A stretch of 59,443 nucleotides of DNA, from contig JAIUOH010000020.1 of NCBI GenBank assembly GCA_020161315.1, positions 1 through 59,443 on the forward strand. The letters are read 5' to 3'. Positions 54,167 to 59,443 of this stretch are shown here, in pieces. Both the position numbers and the translations under genes were made by a program. Below the pieces are notes generated by a model, which was given only the letters and a program-made list of their open reading frames with translations, was not told where the DNA came from and searched no databases. Each line of letters starts with the position of its first letter. Position 1 is the first letter of the stretch. This stretch comes from Actinomycetota bacterium (lineage in GTDB: Bacteria; Actinomycetota; Actinomycetes; Actinomycetales; Microbacteriaceae).

Positions 54167-54493
54167 CTAAAAGAAGTTCAGCAGCACGATGTACACGGTG
54201 GTGCCCGCGAAGATGCTCAGCAATGCCCGCCGCCCCAAGAACAGATGCGTCACCACGGTCACGGCAGAGGCAACCGCCACAACCCAGAGCTTGTCGGGTC
54301 TTGCGCTGATCTCGCCAGACAGCATGACGACCGCGAGGATCACTAGCAACCCCGCAGGCATCCACTGCCCGAGGGCTTTCACGAACTTGGACTTGCGCAG
54401 CGGCTTCAGAATGGCGAAAGGCAGTGCGCGCAGCAATACCGTGATGATGCCACCGATTGCGACAGCCGCGATCATGTACCAGATGCTAGGCAT
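54167..54493 (-). CDS. azlD: AzlD-like branched-chain amino acid permease subunit
   Basis: A 108-residue membrane protein with three hydrophobic helices: IWYMIAAVAIGGIITVLLRALPF, MPAGLLVILAVVMLSG and a last pair ending TTVYIVLLNFF. LRALPFAILKPLRKSKFVKALGQWMPAGLL is the AzlD signature region. It overlaps azlC by 8 bp and forms a two-component exporter with it. ATG 54493 is chosen; the upstream part of the frame is antisense-like Arg-rich sequence inside azlC. Confidence 0.88.
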   Translation of the reverse strand: MPSIWYMIAAVAIGGIITVLLRALPFAILKPLRKSKFVKALGQWMPAGLLVILAVVMLSGEISARPDKLWVVAVASAVTVVTHLFLGRRALLSIFAGTTVYIVLLNFF

Positions 54494-55265
54494 TCGACCG
54501 ATCCTCTTCGGTGCTATCGAGCGCGCCACCGTGCGACCTGCGTTGCCAGAGGAACCTCGCAACGAGCAAAAGCGTGAAGATCGCGAGTGCCGCGATCAGT
54601 GACGCACCAGGGAACGCAACCATGGCGACCGCGACCGAGAGTCCGGCAAGAATGACTGACGGAACTTCGCGCCTCGAACGCACGGCGTCGAGTGCCATCA
54701 CGATGAAGAGCGACACGAGTGCGAACTCGAAACCCTCGATCGGCTCGGGTAGCAGGCTCGCGACGCAAACACCAACCAGGCCGCCACCGACCCAGTAAGC
54801 CTGCATGAGCAGCTGGCCGGTGAGCATGCGGGTCGAGGTGAGTTTCTCGGGCGGCATGAGCACGTAGGTTGCGTAGGCCTCGTCGATCATCGCGTAGATC
54901 GAATACGCGCGGCCCAGGCCTGGTTTCACCACCTGAATCGGAAAGCTCAAGGGGTAGAACACATGCCGAAAGTTCAGCGCAAACACGGTTGCGGCGATCG
55001 TCACAAGGGGAGTGGCCGCCGCGATCATGCTGACGAGCAGCAACTCAACTGACCCCGCAAAAATGCCGATCGAGAGCGCGGGCGCGAGCCACCAGGGTAG
55101 TCCCGCCTGAATCACGAGAAAGCCGAGCGCGACCCCGAGTGGGAAGATACCGATGCCTACGCCGAGCGAATCGATCGCACCGCCTCGAATGCTGGCGGCG
55201 CGACTTGCCGTGCGACCCGCACCGGGGTCGGGTGGCGATTGATCAGGTGCGGGATCTTTGCTCAC
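54486..55265 (-). CDS. azlC: AzlC family branched-chain amino acid exporter subunit
   Basis: A 259-residue membrane protein. GGAIDSLGVGIGIFPLGVALGFLVIQAGLPWWLAPALSIGIFAGSVELL and NFRHVFYPLSF (NxRH) are the AzlC signature, with several further helices and DEAYATYV in the loop. Together with AzlD it exports branched-chain or other amino acids. GTG 55265 is the start. It is transcribed first, with azlD following in the same operon. Confidence 0.92.
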   Translation of the reverse strand: MSKDPAPDQSPPDPGAGRTASRAASIRGGAIDSLGVGIGIFPLGVALGFLVIQAGLPWWLAPALSIGIFAGSVELLLVSMIAAATPLVTIAATVFALNFRHVFYPLSFPIQVVKPGLGRAYSIYAMIDEAYATYVLMPPEKLTSTRMLTGQLLMQAYWVGGGLVGVCVASLLPEPIEGFEFALVSLFIVMALDAVRSRREVPSVILAGLSVAVAMVAFPGASLIAALAIFTLLLVARFLWQRRSHGGALDSTEEDRSNA

Positions 55266-55347
55266 CTCACGATGCTATCCGAGCGCTGGGCTTGCGTGCC
55301 GCAGCGCCGAGCAAAGGGGAGAGCGCCTCGGGCACCGGGTGTCCTGA

Positions 55348-55959
55348 TTACTCGGCGAGCAGCACGCACAGGCGTGCAATCACCTTTGTGTCTGCCGTGT
55401 ACTGCTGGGTCTCTTCGTTGAAGCTCGCATTCGAAGTCTTGGTCACGTCGAGAAATGCGGTGTAGGGCCCGCCATCGACTCCGATTGTACTCTGCGGCCC
55501 GGAGATGCTGAACACGCCACCAGCCTCATCGAAGAATGGCGAGCCACCCTGGGGTGATACCTCGCCGCCCTCTGGCTGAATGTACGCGATATCCCAGGTG
55601 TAGGTGGGCGAACCGCTCGTGTCACCCGTGTAGGTGAAGGTGATTTTGTCACTTTCGCTTTGCAACGGGTACACATCAAGCGCGGGATCAACCGTCACCT
55701 CAGGATCGACGAAGAGGTCATATCCCGCGGTGGTAGCGCTAGAGCAGTCGGCATCCGCACCGGCAGCTTTGCTCGTTGCCGGCTCCTCGCTAGACGCGGT
55801 GCCGGCGCTATCGGTGGTCGCGGGAGCGGTGGGGGTGCATCCCACGAGCGGCACGATTCCGAGCAGTGCGGCGGCAAGCAGTGCAGCACTGCCCGAGGCG
55901 CCTCTCAGGGGTGAAACTTTGGTGACAGGGGCCGTGCGGCGAGAAATGTGAGTACGCAT
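55348..55959 (-). CDS. Putative secreted lipoprotein
   Basis: A 203-residue protein. The N-terminus is basic, followed by a hydrophobic stretch (GSAALLAAALLGIVPLVGC) with lipobox LVGC. A Thr/Ser/Ala-rich linker precedes a small acidic domain with one further Cys pair (ADCSSATTAGYDLF... and ARLCVLLAE) that could form a disulfide. No family is recognised. It lies 82 bp upstream of, and co-oriented with, azlCD, though a shared promoter is not evident. Confidence 0.7.
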   Translation of the reverse strand: MRTHISRRTAPVTKVSPLRGASGSAALLAAALLGIVPLVGCTPTAPATTDSAGTASSEEPATSKAAGADADCSSATTAGYDLFVDPEVTVDPALDVYPLQSESDKITFTYTGDTSGSPTYTWDIAYIQPEGGEVSPQGGSPFFDEAGGVFSISGPQSTIGVDGGPYTAFLDVTKTSNASFNEETQQYTADTKVIARLCVLLAE

Positions 55960-56024
55960 GGCATCATCGTCGCGATGTGTGCTGCTCCCGCACAGTGGGG
56001 TTTCGTACTATTTTGCGATTGCGA

Positions 56025-57725
56025 TCATAACGATTCGGGTGCCGCCGCCCGCACCAGCCGCGCAACCCCAGTACGCGTGCGTACGCCCCAGCGTCGGTGT
56101 ATCTCGGTGAGGTGCTTTTCAACGGTCTTCATGCTAATGCCAAGTTCGTTGGCGATCTGCGCGTTTCCGAGGCCGCGTTCGACGCGTTCTGCGACCTCGC
56201 GTTGACGGGTGGTAAGTATCGGCGGGGGATCGCTCGGCCCCGGGAGCAGCGCACCAATACGAGTCGCGACAACCAGGCGGCTTGCCGCAGAAAATGCGGT
56301 GAGCACGCGTGACACGTGTGTGCGTACCGTGTGCGGTGAGAGGTACAAAGTTGTGGCTATCTCGGTATTGCTGAGGCCCGCGGCGATGAGCATGGCGACT
56401 TCCCGCTCTCGTTCCGAGAGCCCAGACCACGCACTGCCCGGCGTGGGGCTCAGGCGTCTTCCGGCGGCGCGCATCTCTTGCGCAGCGGCACGGCGGGCGG
56501 CAAGATGCCCACTGGCCTCGCTCAGCTCAAGCAGTAGCTCGAGCCCGGTGGCCGCGTCTGCCGGGCGATGCGCAGCGATACGAGCGCGTGCGGCGACGAT
56601 CTCTGCTTCGGCTGCCTCCACGAGTCGCCCCTCGGCGAGCGCAACTGAGGCCGCCTCTTGCGCGAGCGTCTCTGAGCTGTGTGGGTCGCCGCGTAGCAGT
56701 TGCACCCTTGCTTGCGTTCGTAGCAGAGTCGGCCGCGCGGGCTTGCCAGCGGCGGTTGTTTCAATTGACTGCAGCCAAGCCTCGGCGGCTTCTAGGTCGC
56801 CCTCGGCGCTTGCGAGGGCTACGAGGGTTTCAAGGCTCAGCGCGTCGTCAATCTCGAGCAGCGGGCCGCAGCTTCGCGAGAGATGCACGCGATAGGCGGC
56901 CTGCACGAGATCGCCAGTGCCAAGATACCCGTAGGCCACCAGTACCTGGAGCCCGGCCGATCGATAGCTGCGCGCGATACCGGTTTCGTCACGCAGCCGC
57001 TCCATGAGCTGCTGCGCAGTCGCGCGGTCGTCTGCGTTGCCGGCTATGAGCATGTGGGTTGCCGCAACCACGGGTTCCAACTGCTCGGGCACGGGTGTGC
57101 TGATCCTGCCGATCTCTTCTTCAGCAGCGGCAACCCTGCCCGCGAAGAGCAGAGTGCGAGCGCGCATCAGAGCACCCAACACGTGGGCAACCGCAGCCGA
57201 ATTGGCTTGCGGGCCCCCGGGGTCTGGTGGCACCAGCCCCGCGCCAGCATCTACGAGCGCCGCGGCTTCGGCGACGCGACCGCAGGCGAGCCGAGATTCG
57301 GCGAGTTGATAGCGCAGAAAGTGTTCGAGGGGCGACCCAGGCTTGGCCAGTGCTGCGATTGATTGTTCTGCGGCGAGCACCTGCTGCCAGTCGTTGTCGA
57401 ACTCTTGCTCGAGAGCACCGTCAAAGGGCGAGTCGGGGCCCCATGCCGCAGCAAACGAGAGCGCGGCTGCGGCTACCATGCGGTCAGCGCTCCCAGAGGG
57501 AGTCTGGCGCGCGAGCGCCCACGACCGATGCGCTAGCTTGCGAGTGCGTTTCGGTCGCAGCGCGTGCAGCGCAGCGATGCTCGCCAGGCCCAGCTTGATC
57601 GAGGCATGGTCGCTCGATGCCGCCTGCTCGACCAGCAGTCGAGAGGCCTCGAAAGGTGCGTTGTGTTCGATGCCCCGCAGCAGAACATCAAGGGCAGATG
57701 CGCCAGATTGAGGGGGTGCATGCAC
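56025..57725 (-). CDS. LuxR-type regulator with two tandem C-terminal HTH domains
   Basis: A 566-residue protein. The N-terminal 430 residues are helical and Ala-rich with TPR-like repeats, as in MalT/LAL regulators, but with no visible P-loop. Two GerE-type HTH domains follow: GLSEREREVAMLIAAGLSNTEIATTLYLSPHTVRTHVSRVL (about 437-477) and TTRQREVAERVERGLGNAQIANELGISMKTVEKHLTEIHRR (about 505-545). One such domain is usual. GTG 57725 is the start. The target genes are unknown; it is flanked by a lipoprotein gene and the DUF1844 gene. Confidence 0.88.
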   Translation of the reverse strand: MHAPPQSGASALDVLLRGIEHNAPFEASRLLVEQAASSDHASIKLGLASIAALHALRPKRTRKLAHRSWALARQTPSGSADRMVAAAALSFAAAWGPDSPFDGALEQEFDNDWQQVLAAEQSIAALAKPGSPLEHFLRYQLAESRLACGRVAEAAALVDAGAGLVPPDPGGPQANSAAVAHVLGALMRARTLLFAGRVAAAEEEIGRISTPVPEQLEPVVAATHMLIAGNADDRATAQQLMERLRDETGIARSYRSAGLQVLVAYGYLGTGDLVQAAYRVHLSRSCGPLLEIDDALSLETLVALASAEGDLEAAEAWLQSIETTAAGKPARPTLLRTQARVQLLRGDPHSSETLAQEAASVALAEGRLVEAAEAEIVAARARIAAHRPADAATGLELLLELSEASGHLAARRAAAQEMRAAGRRLSPTPGSAWSGLSEREREVAMLIAAGLSNTEIATTLYLSPHTVRTHVSRVLTAFSAASRLVVATRIGALLPGPSDPPPILTTRQREVAERVERGLGNAQIANELGISMKTVEKHLTEIHRRWGVRTRTGVARLVRAAAPESL

Positions 57726-57788
57726 TTCGCGCGATCCTTGTCGATACTGCTGCGGCCGCGTTGCCGGGAGAGAATCGTCGAGGTGAGC

Positions 57789-58142
57789 TTAGATCACCGA
57801 GCCGGTGTACTTTTCACCCGGACCCTTGCCCGGCTCGTCAGGAATCGCCGAGGCTTCGCGGAAAGCAAGCTGCACTGAGCGCAGGCCGTCGCGCAGCGGG
57901 CGAGCGTGAGAATCGCTGATCTCGGGGGCACCTGCGGTGATAAGGCCGGCGAGCGCGTTGATGAGTTTGCGCGCCTCGTCGAGATCGGTCTCGTTCTCGG
58001 GGTCTTCAGAAAGACCGCACTTAATAGCGGCGGCACTGAGTAGATTGACTGCGGCAGCGGTGATGATCTCTACGGCCGGCACCTCAGCGATGTCTCGTGC
58101 GGCGCTCTGCGCGTCGGTCTGTTCTGTCTGCTGCTCGCTCAT
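57789..58142 (-). CDS. DUF1844 family protein
   Basis: A 117-residue protein: EVPAVEIITAAAVNLLSAAAIKCGLSEDPENETDLDEARKLINALAGLI, then RPLRDGLRSVQLAFREAS, the DUF1844 core. It lies directly upstream of, and divergent from, infC, which is its usual place in actinobacteria. The function is unknown. AGAGGA lies before ATG 58142. Confidence 0.85.
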   Translation of the reverse strand: MSEQQTEQTDAQSAARDIAEVPAVEIITAAAVNLLSAAAIKCGLSEDPENETDLDEARKLINALAGLITAGAPEISDSHARPLRDGLRSVQLAFREASAIPDEPGKGPGEKYTGSVI

Positions 58143-58189
58143 CGTGCGTCCTCTGCGTGTCGTTACCTTGCGTGTGGGGCAAAGCCTTG

Positions 58190-58410
58190 CTAAGATTCTA
58201 AAGGTTCACGGCATGATGCCTTGAACTTGCAAGTGGAGATCCTCCCACCCCACGCCGATATACAGGCTACCGGGTAGTTGACGCCCCGTTTCGCTCGCCA
58301 GAGCAAACAGCTGAAAAGGGTGTAGAGCAACAATTTCGTGGCTCTTGATCTGCGCCTGCAAAAGAACTGAGCATGCAGCAACCCTCACGGGAAAGCGATG
58401 CACACGATCT
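58190..58410 (+). promoter_or_regulatory. Long structured leader of the infC-rpmI-rplT operon
   Basis: A TAAGAT -10-like element near 58190 is followed by a 23-bp imperfect palindrome (GTTCA-c-GGCAT-g-ATGCC-t-TGAAC, 58204-58226) and about 200 nt with no gene. IF3/L20 operons are often controlled by structured leaders that bind L20 or IF3, so autoregulation is likely. No exact family is recognised. Confidence 0.55.
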
Positions 58411-58422
58411 AAGGAGCCGGCG

Positions 58423-59049
58423 ATCAGCGATCCCCGTACTAACGAACGAATCAACGCCAAGGAAGTGCGTTTGGTTGGTCCCAGCGGCGAACAGGTCGGC
58501 GTGGTGCCGATCAGCACTGCCCTGCGCCTTGCTGCCGACGCCGATCTCGATCTGGTCGAGGTTGCCCCGAACTCGAAGCCTCCCGTGGCTAAGATCATGG
58601 ACTTCGGTAAGTTCAAGTACGAGGCAGCGCAGAAGGCAAAAGAAGCTCGTCGCAATCAGGCGAACACCGTGCTCAAAGAGGTGCGTTTCCGCCTGAAGAT
58701 CGACAAGCACGACTATGAAACCAAGACCAAGCGTGCCATCGGCTTCTTGGGTCAGGGTGACAAGGTAAAGGCCATGATCCTGTTCCGCGGTCGTGAGCAG
58801 TCACGCCCCGAGATGGGCGTGCGCCTGCTGCAGCAGTTCGCAGAAGATATCGCCGAGTTCGGCACCGTCGAGAGCTCGCCTCGCATCGACGGCCGCAACA
58901 TGGTGATGGTCATCGCCCCGCTCAAGAACAAGAGCGAAGCGAAGGCCGAGCAGAACGCTCGCCGCGCTGAAGAGAAGGCCTCGCGTCGCTCGGACAAGCC
59001 GAGCGAGACCGGCACCATCGAGGTCGTAGAGGCCGCACCGGCCGAGTAG
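58423..59049 (+). CDS. infC: Translation initiation factor IF-3, starting at AUC
   Basis: A 208-residue protein. Conserved IF3 sequence starts at once: (I)[25 protein letters not shown], then [40 protein letters not shown] and [19 protein letters not shown] at 58411-58416 stands 6 nt before ATC 58423, and no ATG, GTG or TTG lies in frame between TTG 58345 and that codon. In enterobacteria infC starts with AUU, which lets IF3 repress itself; here AUC appears to play that part. The C-terminal tail is Ala/Glu-rich. Operon: infC-rpmI-rplT. Confidence 0.93.
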   Translation: MSDPRTNERINAKEVRLVGPSGEQVGVVPISTALRLAADADLDLVEVAPNSKPPVAKIMDFGKFKYEAAQKAKEARRNQANTVLKEVRFRLKIDKHDYETKTKRAIGFLGQGDKVKAMILFRGREQSRPEMGVRLLQQFAEDIAEFGTVESSPRIDGRNMVMVIAPLKNKSEAKAEQNARRAEEKASRRSDKPSETGTIEVVEAAPAE

Positions 59050-59127
59050 TTTTCCGGTGGCGGGCTCGCCAGTCACCGATACCCACGTAGTCGCCCAGGC
59101 GACGCGCACCACAACAAGGAGATAGAG

Positions 59128-59322
59128 ATGCCTAAGCAGAAGACCCACTCGGGGGCGAAGAAGCGGTTCAAGGTAACCGGCAGCGGCAAGCTGATGAAGC
59201 AGCAGGCCGGCATGCGCCACAACCTCGAGGTCAAGGCCTCGAAGCGTAAGCGCCGTCTGAACGCCGACCAGGTACTTTCGGCTGGCGACGTCAAGCAGGC
59301 CAAGAAGCTGCTGGTGCGCTAA
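59128..59322 (+). CDS. rpmI: 50S ribosomal protein L35
   Basis: A 64-residue basic ribosomal protein: [44 protein letters not shown], the full L35 pattern. AAGGAGA lies before ATG 59128. It is the second gene of the IF3 operon, 78 bp after infC. Confidence 0.97.
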   Translation: MPKQKTHSGAKKRFKVTGSGKLMKQQAGMRHNLEVKASKRKRRLNADQVLSAGDVKQAKKLLVR

Positions 59323-59361
59323 GCACCGCCCGAGCTACAAGAACTTTAAGGAAGAACTGAA

Positions 59362-59443
59362 ATGGCAAGAGTAAAACGGGCCGTCAACGCCCACAAGAAG
59401 CGTCGCGTTATTCTCGAGCGCGCAGAGGGCTACCGCGGACAGC
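59362..59443 (+). CDS. rplT: 50S ribosomal protein L20 (3' end outside window)
   Basis: [27 protein letters not shown] is the invariant start of L20, which assembles early on 23S rRNA and often represses this operon. It is cut by the window end after 27 residues. AAGGAAGAA lies upstream of ATG 59362. Confidence 0.95.
   Translation, partial: MARVKRAVNAHKKRRVILERAEGYRGQ

Noticed and set aside
58345-58422. TTG 58345 as the infC start
   Set aside because: It would add 26 non-conserved residues (Cys-rich) and lacks a ribosome site, whereas AAGGAG precedes ATC 58423 exactly at the conserved N-terminus.

Overview
The window is high-GC actinobacterial DNA. From about 17.7 kb onward it is a coherent chromosome whose gene content and order (thrS-HIT-yebC-ruvC, uppS-recO-dusB-dgt-dnaG, tig-clpP1-clpP2-clpX, folC-DUF4233, DUF1844-infC-rpmI-rplT, a translational T-box before ileS, a DUF222/HNH protein) fit the Micrococcales, most likely a Microbacteriaceae member of the Leucobacter type. 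That family call is inference from gene content, not from a marker search.

Layout. (1) 1-3.6 kb: a compositionally different, extremely GC-rich segment with the 3' part of an Old Yellow Enzyme-type flavoprotein, two Dpp/Opp-type ABC ATPases behind a metal-regulator-like palindrome, and a substrate-binding lipoprotein that stops abruptly near 3604. (2) 3.6-6.6 kb: plasmid-like mobile DNA on the minus strand (HTH, rolling-circle-type Rep, a coiled-coil protein, a possible oriT, MobC, a relaxase). The relaxase is cut at the same point as the lipoprotein, so about 3600 is a real recombination junction or an assembly chimera. (3) 6.6-8.3 kb: tRNA-Val(GAC), tRNA-Cys, tRNA-Gly(GCC), a membrane-anchored HExxH protein and tRNA-Val(CAC). 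(4) 8.26-17.72 kb: a complete integrative mobilizable element in the 3' half of tRNA-Val(CAC), bounded by 45-bp att repeats with a further repeat just inside each end. It carries a tyrosine integrase, excisionase, a large MobF relaxase-helicase (TraA) and cargo: GNAT, RidA, a TetR/VOC pair, and a two-gene cassette with a nucleotidyltransferase that looks like a toxin-antitoxin or defence module.

(5) 17.7-35 kb: chromosomal housekeeping genes. These cover lipid synthesis (phosphatidylcholine synthase-like, uppS), translation (thrS), DNA repair and replication (ruvC, recO, dnaG), nucleotide and tRNA metabolism (dgt, dusB) and meso-diaminopimelate dehydrogenase, with a HipBA toxin-antitoxin pair between ltrA and dnaG. 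(6) 35-41 kb: an orphan ABC ATPase, tRNA-Asn/Gly/Pro, trigger factor and the ClpP1P2X protease with a ClgR-like site. (7) 41-51.6 kb: valS, small membrane and regulatory genes, and T-box-ileS-folC-DUF4233. (8) 51.6-58.1 kb: accessory-looking DNA with tetranucleotide repeats, a DUF222-HNH protein, a repeat-rich 530-bp gap, AzlCD, a lipoprotein and a LuxR-type regulator with two HTH domains. (9) 58.1 kb to the end: DUF1844 and the IF3-L35-L20 operon, in which infC appears to start with AUC.

The best leads are the complete tRNA-Val(CAC) element with its NTase cassette, the chimeric junction at 3.6 kb, the AUC start of infC, the partial duplication of the ruvC start with two hairpins, and the tandem-HTH LuxR protein.
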